NCBI GenBank assembly: GCA_934632155.1
Contig: CAKTXZ010000002.1
Location: 1-64,000 of the forward strand
Direction: 5' to 3'
DNA: 64,000 bases
DNA from: an uncultured Clostridia bacterium
Lineage (GTDB): Bacteria > Bacillota > Clostridia > Christensenellales > Aristaeellaceae
The notes under the pieces were generated by a model. That model ran no database searches and was not told the DNA's origin. It saw nothing but the letters and a program-made list of their open reading frames with translations. This document shows positions 23,911-33,812 of the stretch, piece after piece. Each line of letters opens with the position of its first letter. The stretch's first letter is position 1. The translations under genes were made by a program, and so were the position numbers.

Positions 23911-25383
23911 CTATTTTCCAAGCGCCACATCGCCCATTCCGGCCTGATCGCACACGCGGCGATGCAAAACCGGCAGCGCCTTAAGCTGGGCCAGCTGCGC
24001 CGGCCGCCTGACGCCCGTGGCCTTTTCCAATGCGTCGGCAGCGGCAAAGGCGTCCGCCGGCACGGCCACGCCGACAGCCTGCGCCACATCGCCCGCAAAT
24101 TTATACGGACTGGCGGTGGACACAATGAGCAGCGGCGTCGTATCACCCGTACGCGCACGGTATTCCGCCGCCACGCTTTGGGCGACGGCGGTATGCGGAT
24201 CCATCAGGTAGCCCTCCGTCCGCCAGACGCTCCGAATCGCCGCGCGCGTCTTTTCATCGTCCGCACAGCCGCCCGCAAACGTTTCCCGCATCGTTTTCAG
24301 GCACGCAGCGCCCACGTCGTAACGCCCGTTTTCCCGAAGCTCCTCCATCCACCGGCGCACCCGGCTGCAATCGCCCTTCGCCAGCTCCAGCAAAAGACGT
24401 TCCAGATTGGAGGAAATCAGAATGTCCATCGACGGAGAAATCGTCTTGTGAAAGGGCCGCTGCCGGTCATAAACGCCGGTGCGCAGAAAATCAGTCAGCA
24501 CGTCGTTGGCGTTGCTGGCGCAAATCAGCCGCCGAATCGGCGCGCCCATGCGCTTGGCGTACCACGCCGCCAGAATGTTGCCGAAATTTCCCGTCGGAAC
24601 GCAGACGTTCAGGCCGCCGTCCCACCTGATTGCGCCGCTGGCCAGCAGATCCGCGCAGGCGGAAAGATAATAGGCGACCTGCGGCGCGAGACGGCCCAAA
24701 TTGATCGAATTGGCGGAGGACAGCACGCGCCCCTGCGCCGCCATGGCGCGCACAAACGCCTCATCGGCGAACAGGCGCTTTACGCCCGTCTGCGCGTCGT
24801 CAAAATTGCCGCGCACCGCCGCCACGCGAACGTTCCGCCCCGGAGACGTTACCATCTGCCGCTCCTGCACGGCGCTCACGCCGCCCAGCGGATAAAAAAC
24901 CGTCACCGACGTGCCCGGCACATCCCGGAAGCCCTCCAGCGCAGCCTTGCCCGTATCGCCGCTCGTCGCGGTCAGGATGGCAATTTCACGCGTCTCGCCC
25001 GTTTTACGCGCGGCGGCCGTCAGCAGATACGGCAGCAGCTGCAGCGCCATATCCTTGAACGCCAGCGTCGGGCCGTGGAACAGCTCCAGCACATACCGCC
25101 CGTCCTGCAGCGCGTGAAGCGGCGCAACGGCGGGATCGTCAAAGCGCGCGTACGCCTTGTCCGTCATGATCGAAAGCTCGTCCGCGGAAAAATCGTCCAG
25201 CATACGCGACAGCGTAAACGCCGCGCGCCGGGCATAGGGCATTTGGGACAGCGCGGAAAAATCCTCCCGCGAAAGGGGCGAAAGATCCTGCGGCGCATAC
25301 AGCCCGCCATCCGGCGCAATGCCACGCACAATGGCCTGCGACGCGGAGACGGGCTGCGCGCCCCTTGTGCTTGCAAAGGGCAT
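23911..25383 (-). CDS. thrC: Threonine synthase
   Basis: A 490-residue PLP enzyme that converts O-phosphohomoserine to threonine. Visible blocks are GIAPDGGLYAP (21-31), HGPTLAFKDMALQ with PLP-binding Lys110, ILTATSGDTGKAAL and VCVPTGNFGN (phosphate/PLP loops), and SMDILISSNLERLL. The length matches the long bacterial/fungal form. The start at 25383 follows GTGAGG. The other threonine-pathway genes (hom, thrB) are not here. Confidence 0.95.
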   Translation of the reverse strand: MPFASTRGAQPVSASQAIVRGIAPDGGLYAPQDLSPLSREDFSALSQMPYARRAAFTLSRMLDDFSADELSIMTDKAYARFDDPAVAPLHALQDGRYVLELFHGPTLAFKDMALQLLPYLLTAAARKTGETREIAILTATSGDTGKAALEGFRDVPGTSVTVFYPLGGVSAVQERQMVTSPGRNVRVAAVRGNFDDAQTGVKRLFADEAFVRAMAAQGRVLSSANSINLGRLAPQVAYYLSACADLLASGAIRWDGGLNVCVPTGNFGNILAAWYAKRMGAPIRRLICASNANDVLTDFLRTGVYDRQRPFHKTISPSMDILISSNLERLLLELAKGDCSRVRRWMEELRENGRYDVGAACLKTMRETFAGGCADDEKTRAAIRSVWRTEGYLMDPHTAVAQSVAAEYRARTGDTTPLLIVSTASPYKFAGDVAQAVGVAVPADAFAAADALEKATGVRRPAQLAQLKALPVLHRRVCDQAGMGDVALGK

Positions 25384-25523
25384 GACAAATTCCTCACTTT
25401 TCTTTAGACGCCGTTTTGCATACGGAGCGGCGCGGGCTTTCAGCGGCCGCATGGGGCAAACGCTGAAAAGTCCGTATAGACGCAGCGCATTTTTTTAGCG
25501 CCGCCGCAGCGCCCGGTATCGCC

Positions 25524-25934
25524 TTAAATAAAGTATTTCCGGACGAACTCCGGCGCAATCGCGTCGTCGACGTTCACGCTGAGCACAAAATGCACGTTAT
25601 GCTTGGCGCTCAGGTTCTCCAGCCGCCGGAAGAACTTCTCGGCGCTCTCGATATCGGTCTTGATGAGCTTGAGGAACGCGTCGACAAAAATCACGCTGAT
25701 ATCAAAGTTCTGGGACAGCATGCCGCAGATAAAGCCGAAGAACATTTCCGGGCTGTCGGAGCCGTATTCGCCCGCGTCCACAAAGCGCACCTCGTGCCGA
25801 AGATCGAACATATATCGCTTATCATCGTCAATAAATATAACGTCGCCCTTATGCTCCTGAATCGCGGCGTTGGCCATATCCAGAATCTTTTTGGTTTTGC
25901 CCGATCCCTTCTTGCCGTGAATAACCTGTATCAT
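25524..25934 (-). CDS. Small P-loop protein
   Basis: A 136-residue protein with Walker A GKKGSGKT (7-14) and a Walker-B-like hydrophobic strand ending in Asp (DISVIFVDAF, near 90). It is too short for a motor ATPase. Close relatives in Clostridia are sometimes labelled PilT-like without evidence. ATG at 25934 follows GAAGGAGG. It lies directly downstream of addB, where addA would be expected. Confidence 0.65.
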   Translation of the reverse strand: MIQVIHGKKGSGKTKKILDMANAAIQEHKGDVIFIDDDKRYMFDLRHEVRFVDAGEYGSDSPEMFFGFICGMLSQNFDISVIFVDAFLKLIKTDIESAEKFFRRLENLSAKHNVHFVLSVNVDDAIAPEFVRKYFI

Positions 25935-26015
25935 GGGAAAGCCCTCCTTCAGAATCAATTCGGCCGTCAAAGCGTCGCCGCGCCCGACGGCCGCTCTGCA
26001 GCGCTTCTGTTTATA

Positions 26016-29000
26016 TTATACCTGATTTATATCAGAATTACCAGCCCTATTTTGGTTCAGTTTTTCCAGCAGCTCGTCAAAGCGCAGCCGCTGCATCAGC
26101 CGCGCGTTATCCGGCGCGCGGGAAACGCTGCGGCGGCAGATGTCGGCGTAATCGCAATGCTCGCACGGCCCGTTTTTTTCGCCGTCGCATAGCGGCCTGG
26201 CGGCGATTTCGCCCTCCCGCATGCGCTCAGTCAGGCGCGCGGCCATGTCCTTGGCATGGGCAATCAGCGCGCGCATTTCCTCCAGCGTGGCCAGCATGGC
26301 GCGCTGGTCGAAGCCGCCGTCCGCCGTGGTCACCTTGGGCAGCGTCAGCGGCGGCGTTCCCTCGTCCATACGGCGCAGAATTTCCACGTCCCTGAGCGCT
26401 ACGCCGCGCAGGCACAGCGCGCGCGCCAACGCGTCCTCCAGCTGCTTTTCATCCGCCTGATCGGGCAAAATAGGGTCGCTCAGGCGCATGTAAAACGCGC
26501 CCGCCGGCGCGGCGTCCTCCTCCATGGCCAACGCAGCCTGCAGGTATAAAAGCAGCTGCAGCTGCGCGCCGTAGAAGATTCGCGCCGGATCCAGCTTTTC
26601 CGCGCCGGATTTATAATCCACCACGCGCAGATACACGCCCTCGTCTCCCGCGTAACGGTCGATTCTGTCAATTACGCCGCGCACATACACGCGCTCGCCG
26701 GTTTTGAGCGTCAGCGTCAGCGGCGGAATGCCGCCCGGATAGCCGAAGCGCACCTCGGCGCAGACGGGCGAAAAGGCGCTTTGCCGCGCGCCGCGCGTGA
26801 ACGTCCACGCTACGCGCCGCAAGACACGCGTATATTTGTCGCCCAGCGCCCGCATCCGCGCGCTGTCGCCCATCGCGCCGGAAAGCATCTGCGTCATGAT
26901 CGGCTGCGCCGCCGCGTCAATCGCCGCGTCGCAGGTCTTTTTGTCAATGCGCGGCCAGCCGGGAATCGTCGGTAAAAGCCGCGTAAAGCCCTCCAGCGCG
27001 CTGTGATAAAAGTTTCCCGCGTCGATGGGCGTAACCGTCCATTCCTTCCGCGGGCGCGGCGAAAGCCCCTGCTCCACAAAATGGCGATAGGGACAGGACG
27101 CAAAGCTTTCCAGCCGGCTGACGGACATCACGCGCTCCATAAACAGCGCGTGCGTCACGGGGCGCGGAAGCGGCGGCGCGTCGGTTTCCAGCGCAAAGGC
27201 GTCGCGCAGCGCCTGCGCGCGCTCCCGTGTCTGAGGATCGCGGCTTAAGTACCGCCACGCCGAAAGCCAGTCGCCTTGCAGGGCGTTTCGGCGCGCCATG
27301 CCGCCGATCTCATCCAGCGCCGGGCCGGGCGCGAGCGGCAGCGCGGCGGCGGCGCACTGGCTCACGCCGCCCTCCTCGATCAAGGCAGGGAACAGGCGGC
27401 GAAGCGTGCCCAGCCCGCTGAAGGGACGCAGCGCGCCGCCGTCCTGCGTGGCCTGCGCGCGCGTCAGAAACAATTTTTCCGCAGGCGCGCTCATGGCCTT
27501 CCAGACGTCCAGCCGCCTCAGGTCGTCCTGGCCGTCCTCCGTCAGCGACAGATAGGCGTGCAGCGCGCGCTGCGCCCGTTCCTGCTCCTCCTGCGTCAGC
27601 AGCGAAGGCGCGCCGGGCGAGAGCAGCGTATCGGTCATATTGGTCAAAAACAGCGCGCGCGGATGCGCCAGCGGAAGCGTGCCCAGGCCGCCGCACATCA
27701 CGGCGTCCGCCGTGGGCGGCAGCGCGGAAAGCTCGCAGCCTGAAAGCCCGGCCTCCAGCCATGCGGACAATTGCCGCGCGGACACCTTCACATCATGCAA
27801 AAGCGCATACGCCTGCGACAAAAGGCGCATCATCGCATCCCAAATCTGCCGCGTCTGTGCGGCCTCGGCAGGCATATCCGCCCGCAGCAGCCTTTCCTGC
27901 TGCGCCGTCAGGCGGGCGAAAAGCCCCGTCCGATCCAGATAATCATAAACGCGGCGCAGCGTCTCGCCTGCGTCGGCGGAGGAAGAAAGCGCCTGCCGCA
28001 GCGCTTCCAGCGGCTCGATCAGCGCCGTGCGCGCCGCTTCGACCTGCGCGCGCTCCTCTGCGCCGCCGCGGGCAAAGGGCGCAAGCCACAGCCGCCCGCG
28101 GATGCCGTAGGAAAGCAGATAGTTTTCCAGCCGCCACGCGTCGGCCTCCGCAATGGGCGCATAGCCGGACTTGATAACGCCCAGCATGTCCTGCGCCGCA
28201 TAGCCGCCGCCCACCGCGCGCAGGGACGCGATCAAAAACCGCGCCGCGCCGTGGGACGTCGCCGAAAGCTTGGTCGCCGCATAGGCCGGAATCGCATAGG
28301 AGGCCAGCACCGTGCTCAGCGTGCCGGCAAAGCCCTCGTCGCCCATCGCCACAGCGATATCGCCAAAGGCCATGCCGCGCTCATGGAGCAAAAGAATCTC
28401 CTGCGCCACGAAATGCGCCTCATAATACGGGTTCGGCGCGGCATAGAGCCGGATATTCTGAAGCGTACCGAGGAAAACGGCGCCGCCCGGCGACAGATAA
28501 TGCCGGGAAAGAAAGGCGATATCCTGTGCCTGCGCGGAGGGCATCTCGGGCAGCCATGTCGTCTCGCAAGCCAGCCCCGCCGCCAGCGCGCCGTCCCGAA
28601 GCCGCCGCGCGCTTTCCCGCACGGGCTCAAAATCGGGCGTATCGCGCATGTTCAGCAGCACCAGCACCTCGCGGCTTTCCGCCGCCATCACCTGCAGCAG
28701 CCGGCACATCTGTCCCGTCATAACGTCGAACCCGAAAACGATCACCAACGCGTCCCGCGTCAGCCCGCTTTCCGGCAGGCGAAGCAGCATCTGCGCCTGC
28801 ACGTCCTCGCCGTCCACAAACTGCCCGGCCAGCTGGCGCTCGTATTGCGCATAGATCAGCGCCAGATCATGCAGCTTATCCTGCTCCGCTCCTTCGGGCA
28901 GCGCCTCCGCGTGTGCGAGCAGCGCCTCCGGCCCAACCTCCGCACGCTTAAAATCGGCGATCAACATGCCCGCACGCTGAATAAAGCCCTGCCTTTCAGC

Positions 29001-29312
29001 GGCGCTTTCGTAATACCTCAATTGCTTTTTGCACAGCATCAGCGCCCGGGCCAGCGCTATTTGCTTGCCGCGCGCGTCCACGCGCACCCGCTCGTCCGTG
29101 CCCGCCAGCGCGAACACGCGCTCGGTCAGGCGCGAGGGCGAAAGCACCTCCAAATCAAAAAAGCCCTTTGCCTGCAGCCCGTCGATCAGGTCGCGCTCGG
29201 TTTGCAGCGTATATTGCTCCGGCACGATCACCAGCCTTTTTCCGTCCTCCGCGGCAAAGCGAAGCAGGACGGATCGCAGCGCCGCGCCGTCGCCGCCCAG
29301 AATTTTCATCAT
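26016..29312 (-). CDS. addB: ATP-dependent nuclease subunit B-like protein (AddB), Walker A missing
   Basis: A 1098-residue protein of usual AddB length. The C-terminal RecB-type nuclease is intact: DAGNFYHSALEGF, the catalytic VVDYKSG and the iron-sulfur ligands, one Cys in ASCPYRHF and three in CEHCDYADIC (Cys1050, Cys1053, Cys1059), spaced C-x2-C-x5-C as in AddB. At the N terminus, where AddB proteins carry a GRxGSGKT loop, the sequence reads ILGGDGAALRS, so no Walker A remains; VIVPEQYTLQTERDL follows normally. AddB works with AddA in double-strand break repair and Chi recognition. addA does not follow it. ATG at 29312 has GGGAGG upstream. Confidence 0.88.
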   Translation of the reverse strand: MMKILGGDGAALRSVLLRFAAEDGKRLVIVPEQYTLQTERDLIDGLQAKGFFDLEVLSPSRLTERVFALAGTDERVRVDARGKQIALARALMLCKKQLRYYESAAERQGFIQRAGMLIADFKRAEVGPEALLAHAEALPEGAEQDKLHDLALIYAQYERQLAGQFVDGEDVQAQMLLRLPESGLTRDALVIVFGFDVMTGQMCRLLQVMAAESREVLVLLNMRDTPDFEPVRESARRLRDGALAAGLACETTWLPEMPSAQAQDIAFLSRHYLSPGGAVFLGTLQNIRLYAAPNPYYEAHFVAQEILLLHERGMAFGDIAVAMGDEGFAGTLSTVLASYAIPAYAATKLSATSHGAARFLIASLRAVGGGYAAQDMLGVIKSGYAPIAEADAWRLENYLLSYGIRGRLWLAPFARGGAEERAQVEAARTALIEPLEALRQALSSSADAGETLRRVYDYLDRTGLFARLTAQQERLLRADMPAEAAQTRQIWDAMMRLLSQAYALLHDVKVSARQLSAWLEAGLSGCELSALPPTADAVMCGGLGTLPLAHPRALFLTNMTDTLLSPGAPSLLTQEEQERAQRALHAYLSLTEDGQDDLRRLDVWKAMSAPAEKLFLTRAQATQDGGALRPFSGLGTLRRLFPALIEEGGVSQCAAAALPLAPGPALDEIGGMARRNALQGDWLSAWRYLSRDPQTRERAQALRDAFALETDAPPLPRPVTHALFMERVMSVSRLESFASCPYRHFVEQGLSPRPRKEWTVTPIDAGNFYHSALEGFTRLLPTIPGWPRIDKKTCDAAIDAAAQPIMTQMLSGAMGDSARMRALGDKYTRVLRRVAWTFTRGARQSAFSPVCAEVRFGYPGGIPPLTLTLKTGERVYVRGVIDRIDRYAGDEGVYLRVVDYKSGAEKLDPARIFYGAQLQLLLYLQAALAMEEDAAPAGAFYMRLSDPILPDQADEKQLEDALARALCLRGVALRDVEILRRMDEGTPPLTLPKVTTADGGFDQRAMLATLEEMRALIAHAKDMAARLTERMREGEIAARPLCDGEKNGPCEHCDYADICRRSVSRAPDNARLMQRLRFDELLEKLNQNRAGNSDINQV

Positions 29313-29387
29313 ACGTCTGTCCTCCCCTCGCCCGCGTCCCCGCGGCGGCCGCTCAACCGCCCGGCTTACTTGATTGCTTTCGATTCT

Positions 29388-29624
29388 ATTATACCATGAT
29401 TGTCAGCGTAACGCTTCCAGCGTCCCGCCGACGCGGAGAAATCGCTTCGCGATTTTCCTAATCATTATTATACCATGATTGTCAGCGTAACGCTTCCAGC
29501 GTCCCGCCGACGCGGAGAAATCGCTTCGCGATTTTCCTAATCATTATTATACCATGATTGTCAGCGTAACGCTTCCAGCGTCCCGCCGACCCGGAGAAAT
29601 CGCTTCGCGATTTTCCACATCATT
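29388..29624. repeat. Three tandem 79-bp repeats upstream of addB
   Basis: Units begin ATTATACCATGATTGTCAGC at 29388, 29467 and 29546. The first two are identical; the third has a C for G near 29591 and diverges at its end. Each holds a 7-bp hairpin (AAATCGC-TTC-GCGATTT). Each also holds, on the minus strand, TGGTATAAT, an extended -10 pointing at addB. Confidence 0.85.
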
Positions 29625-31083
29625 ATGCCACAAGTGCGTCCAAAAAGAAAGCGTCTGCGCGGACAAAGCATTCCTGACGCGTAGCGCTACAATACATCTT
29701 GACCAACAGCCGCAAAAGGAATGAGATTTGAGCGCCGATCCGTTATCGTTGCGTTAGGACGCGACCGCTCAATTCGGCGGCGCGTCGGGAGATGTCCTTT
29801 CCGCCATCCGCAGCATGCAAATGTCTCGATTTACATTCGGTAAACCCTCGAAAGCCGTATGTGCAGCTGACGAAAAAGCCATTCGCCGGCCGGCCGCCTC
29901 GTTTGTGCGGCGGCGCCTTAGGCAAAAACAACAAAAACGGAGGCAGCCCGGCCTCATGCGCATTGCGGCCCGAGATATGAAATTCTGCTGCTCCCTGATG
30001 AAATGTGCGAAGAAGCGCGGCGTTGCGCGGGCCGGCTGTAGGTACAATAAAGGGAGGCCGTACATTTGCTTCCGGCCGACGCGGCTCGTCGGCGGCGTCG
30101 AATCCCCGCCAGCCCATCGCGGAAGCCCGGCCACCCTCCAATCAACGCACGGAGGAGGAGCTTACGCTCAGCCGAACCATGCGACGCGGAATCAGCGGCT
30201 CGGCATGGCCGAACCATGGACACGGCTGCGGAGCCGCGGCCGCGCCCGCTGTGCGGAAGTTCTCCGGCGCATCCTCCGCCGGGGGAGGCCGGGCGCCCAA
30301 GAAAAGCCGGAGAGCGGGCACAAGCCTTACGAACAGATGAATCGCCCGGCGAGCGCATCCAAATCGACGCGAAGGTCGTTCCGCGAAGCTGCATTGCCGA
30401 TCCGATGCGGAAGCTGTGCCAGCCCGCCGCAATCGACGCGTATGCCTGCCGCCGTATTCTGGGCGCTTATTGGGAGCAGAGCGCCTGCTCATCCGCTGCT
30501 TTTCCTCGCGGGGCTGCGGCAGCTTTTTCCGCAGGGACGTACAAGCTGAATGCGTGCAGACCGATAACGCCCTTGAACGCACCAACCGCTTTTCCGGCGG
30601 CGGGCGCGATCCTCCCGCGCTGCCTGAAAAGCCGTCCGCCGTTCGGGCATTCGGCAAAGGCTGATCCGTGCCCGCCCGCCGCGCCACAACGGCGGGGCTG
30701 AACGCAGTGATTGTGAGGAATAGAAGCGATTCTGTCTCCTATGTCGTTTCTATCGCTTTTTCGGATATCGTTTCTTTATACCGTTCTTTTTCGCCCGACG
30801 GCCTTGGCCCCCAGCCAGCTGGACGCCAAGGCCACGGCAATGCTCGCCCCATGCGCCCCCTCACCGCCTCTCGCCGAAGCGCTCCCTCGCTTCCTTCGCT
30901 GTGCAAAAGGGTTGACAGGCCTGCGCGGTGCTTTGGGCTACGACAAAGGAACGATGAAGTGATTTCCCAAAGTAAATGGCACGGCAGCAACCAGAAGCGG
31001 CGTTTAGCGAGGGAAGGAAAAAGGGGCGGCATTTGTGAGGGAAGGCGGTCTCCCAAAATGCAAAATAAAAAAAGCGCCGACAC
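29625..31083. other. About 1.5 kb without a supported gene
   Basis: Frames of up to about 240 codons exist on both strands (for example 29815-30549 plus, 30142-30687 minus). They are Arg/Pro/Ser-rich, overlap one another, lack ribosome sites and show no motif. Much of the stretch is GC-rich; 30,720-30,790 is T-rich. An IS30 fragment closes the region, so decayed mobile DNA is likely. Confidence 0.5.
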
Positions 31084-31215
31084 ATGAGGCTGGAAGACCG
31101 GATTGAAATTCAGGCGCGCCTATACAAGGAGATGCGCTTCAAGGCAATTGCCAAGCGAACCGGAAAAAGCCTACAACCGTAGCCCGTGAGGTGCGGCGGC
31201 GCGCCATAGATCGCA
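31084..31215 (+). pseudogene. N-terminal fragment of an IS30-family transposase
   Basis: From ATG 31084 the frame reads RLEDRIEIQARLYKEMRFKA, then IAKRTGKS, the helix-turn-helix region of IS30 transposases. One frameshift later it continues PTTVAREVRRRAI. The normal reading (IAKRTGKSPTTVAREVRRR) is restored by a one-base correction. The DDE catalytic part is absent, so it cannot be active. Confidence 0.65.
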
Positions 31216-31232
31216 GAAATACGTGCATCCCT

Positions 31233-31278
31233 ACCAACAACCGGAGGGAGCGCCCGCGCGCCCCCTCCGGTTGCTGGT
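31233..31278 (-). terminator. Stem-loop at the end of ABC importer operon 1
   Basis: A 16-bp stem (31233-31248 with 31263-31278, ACCAACAACCGGAGGG) with one mismatch and a GC-rich 14-base loop lies 20 bases after the binding-protein stop. No T run follows on the minus strand, so it may act as an mRNA stabiliser or weak terminator. Confidence 0.6.
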
Positions 31279-31297
31279 TTCAATTGTTGCGACAGGA

Positions 31298-32845
31298 TCA
31301 ATAGCCCATTTCGGCGGCTTTTTCATTGACCTCCTGAATCATGGCGTCCAGACCCTTGTCCTTATAGGACTTCAGCAGGTCTTCCACCATCTTTTCGACC
31401 GGCTCGCTGCCCATCATCACCGCCATCAGGTCGTCCGCCTGATAGATGATGAACTTATCCTTGAGCGGCGTGGACATATAGGTGATGCGCATGTCGAAGG
31501 AAGGAAGCTCGCCCGTGGCCACGGCCTGCTCATAGAGGTCGAAGTCGCCGTCGCGGTATTCTTCCGTGGGCGCGCTGGTGGGATAATCGCGGTTGGTGCG
31601 GGACTGTCCCCAGCTGGCCAGCCCGTTGAGGATGCCGGTGGACGGGTATTTTGTGCCCAGCGAGGTGTCGGTCAGCAGGGACACGGCCTTGCCGTCCTTC
31701 ATCTCATAGTCCACGTTCTCGATGCCCCAGTTGATCAGCATCTGGCCTTCCTTGGAAACGAGGAAGTCGTACAGCTGCAGAATCTTTTCCATCTTGGCGT
31801 CGTCTACCTTAGCCGAGACGTAGGACTCGGACCAGGCGGTGCGGAACATCGGGAAGGTACGCACGCCGTCCTTGCCCTCCAGAACGCCCAGAACCCTGAC
31901 GTCGTCAAAGAAATTGCGGCCGTCGTTGGCGGAGGGCCAGTCCTTGCCGAAGCGGCCGTAGCACGCTTCCACGCCGCCGCCGCCCAGAATCGCCGCAGAC
32001 CGTCCGGTGAGGAATTTTTCGGCGGCCGTGGAGGAGGTGGTCAGCGCGTAATCCTTTTCAATGGTGCCCTCCGCGTACATGTCGCGCGCCAGCTGGAAGG
32101 TGGAGAGCATGTCGGTGGTGAAGTAGCGGGGACGGAACATGCCGTCTTCGCCCTTGACCCACTTATAGTCGCTGCCGCTGCCGTCGGACATGGCGGCGGG
32201 CATGCTGTAGGTGAAGAGGAAGCCGTCCAGCTGCTTGGCCTGCAGGGAGGTCAGGCCCTGAATCTGCTTGCCCTCCGGATCGGCCTTGATGATGGCCTGA
32301 ATCATCGCGCGGAATTCATCGAAGGTTTCCGGCTCCTTGGTAATGCCGGCCTTCTGGGCCAGATCCCAGCGGTACACGATCACGCGGTCGCCCACCATCC
32401 AGTAGGGGTTGGGCTGGCTCTTGCGGGGGATGCAATAGAGCTGGCCGTCGATCTTGAGGGCCTGAATATCATCCACATCCAGATATTCCATCAGGTTCGG
32501 ATACGCGCTCAGATCGGCGGGCAGGGGCCGCACCACCTCGTCGGCGATCCATGCGTAGTAGTTGGGGGTGCAGATGGCGTCGATGGAGAAAATGTCCGGC
32601 AGTGAATTGGCCGCGGCCCACGCCTGAATCTTCTGTACATAGTCGTCCCAGGTGGTGTTCATCGGCTCCAGGCGGATGCCGAATTTCTGCTCCACGATGT
32701 CGCGCACCGCGTCGTCGCCCATGCCCAGCGCCGTCTCCACGTCCCAGTGGGCAATCCGGATGGTCACGGGCTCGTCCGCCAGCGCGAAGGAATGCATGGT
32801 CAGCACCATCGCGAGGGCAAGCAGGCAGGTCAGCATTTTTTTCAT
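31298..32845 (-). CDS. CUT1-type ABC importer 1: sugar-binding protein
   Basis: A 515-residue exported solute-binding protein with a signal peptide (MKKMLTCLLALAMVLTMHSFALA). Family 1 traits include WDDYVQKIQAWAAANSLPDIF near 65, YCIPRKSQPNPYWMVGDRVIVYRWDL near 137 and KEGQMLINWGIENVDYEM near 390. Such large binding proteins (LplA/YtcQ group) serve oligosaccharide or glycan-fragment uptake. AGGAGG precedes the ATG. It is the last gene of the operon, after both permeases, which differs from system 2. The ligand is unknown. Confidence 0.88.
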   Translation of the reverse strand: MKKMLTCLLALAMVLTMHSFALADEPVTIRIAHWDVETALGMGDDAVRDIVEQKFGIRLEPMNTTWDDYVQKIQAWAAANSLPDIFSIDAICTPNYYAWIADEVVRPLPADLSAYPNLMEYLDVDDIQALKIDGQLYCIPRKSQPNPYWMVGDRVIVYRWDLAQKAGITKEPETFDEFRAMIQAIIKADPEGKQIQGLTSLQAKQLDGFLFTYSMPAAMSDGSGSDYKWVKGEDGMFRPRYFTTDMLSTFQLARDMYAEGTIEKDYALTTSSTAAEKFLTGRSAAILGGGGVEACYGRFGKDWPSANDGRNFFDDVRVLGVLEGKDGVRTFPMFRTAWSESYVSAKVDDAKMEKILQLYDFLVSKEGQMLINWGIENVDYEMKDGKAVSLLTDTSLGTKYPSTGILNGLASWGQSRTNRDYPTSAPTEEYRDGDFDLYEQAVATGELPSFDMRITYMSTPLKDKFIIYQADDLMAVMMGSEPVEKMVEDLLKSYKDKGLDAMIQEVNEKAAEMGY

Positions 32846-32900
32846 GGGGATCCTCCTTTTTTTCGGTTTTTTATTCCTAACGCCATACGGCGGTCAGAAC

Positions 32901-33788
32901 CTATTCCTTGATGGAGCCGATCATCACGCCCTTGACGAAATACTTCTGCACAAAGGGATATACGCACAGAATCGGCAATGCGGTGATAACGATCGTGCCC
33001 ATCTGCACGGACTGGGCGGGCACCTTCTTTCCCGAGGCGATCTGCGCCATCAGGGAGAGCTGGTTGTTCATGTTGATAAGCACCTCGCGCAGATAGATCT
33101 GCAGCGGGTAGAGGCTCTTTTCATTGATGTACAGGTAGGCGTTCCACCATTCGTTCCAGCGCTCCACAGCGTAGAAAAGCAGGAAGGTCATGGTGAAGGG
33201 CAGCGAGATGGGCAGGATAATCCTTACAAGGATCTGCAGGTCGCCCGCGCCGTCGATGACGGCGGCCTCCTCCAGACTGGGCGAGATGGAGCGGAAGTAG
33301 TTCTTCATGATGATTACATAATAGGAGCTGACCGCCCAGGGCAGAATCATCGACCAGATGGAGTTGATCAGCCCGTAATCCTTCATGACCAGATAGGTGG
33401 GGATCATGCCGCCGGAAAACAGCATCGGGATCACCACCAGCGTCAAAAGGAAGTTTCGTCCCGGCAGCCGTTTCTTGGAAAGCACATACGCCCCGGCCAC
33501 GGAAAGCAGCATGTTGATCGCCGTGCCTACGATGGTGACAAACAGCGTGTTGCCTAAAGACAGGAAGAAGAACCGGTCGCCCACGATGGTTTTGTACCCC
33601 TCCAGATCCAGCGCCCAGAACCACATGTACGGCGTATGCTTCGCCTGCGCCGCGATGTTGGAAAAGGACAGGATCAGCACGTTATAAAAGGGGTATACCG
33701 TGATCAGGGCAAGAACGCCCAGAACGGAGATCAGGATGACGTCAAAGGCGCGCACGGGCTTTTTTTTCACAGGGGCGGTGGTAGTCAT
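32901..33788 (-). CDS. CUT1-type ABC importer 1: permease (LplC/MalG-like)
   Basis: A 295-residue, six-helix membrane protein. The cytoplasmic EAA loop reads LEEAAVIDGAGDLQILVRIILP, where the shared ATPase docks. The end, PFVQKYFVKGVMIGSIKE, is typical of the LplC group. AAAGGAG precedes the ATG. It lies 24 bases after the partner permease and forms the channel with it. Confidence 0.9.
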   Translation of the reverse strand: MTTTAPVKKKPVRAFDVILISVLGVLALITVYPFYNVLILSFSNIAAQAKHTPYMWFWALDLEGYKTIVGDRFFFLSLGNTLFVTIVGTAINMLLSVAGAYVLSKKRLPGRNFLLTLVVIPMLFSGGMIPTYLVMKDYGLINSIWSMILPWAVSSYYVIIMKNYFRSISPSLEEAAVIDGAGDLQILVRIILPISLPFTMTFLLFYAVERWNEWWNAYLYINEKSLYPLQIYLREVLINMNNQLSLMAQIASGKKVPAQSVQMGTIVITALPILCVYPFVQKYFVKGVMIGSIKE

Positions 33789-33812
33789 GGCTTCGCTCCT
33801 TTCGGTCTTGCG

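Noticed and set aside
29388..29624. CRISPR array
   Set aside because: The 79-bp units are contiguous, with no variable spacers and no cas genes nearby.
30066..30701. Overlapping frames of up to 211 codons on both strands
   Set aside because: Arg/Pro/Ser-rich composition, no start signals, mutual overlap and no motif; treated as decayed DNA.
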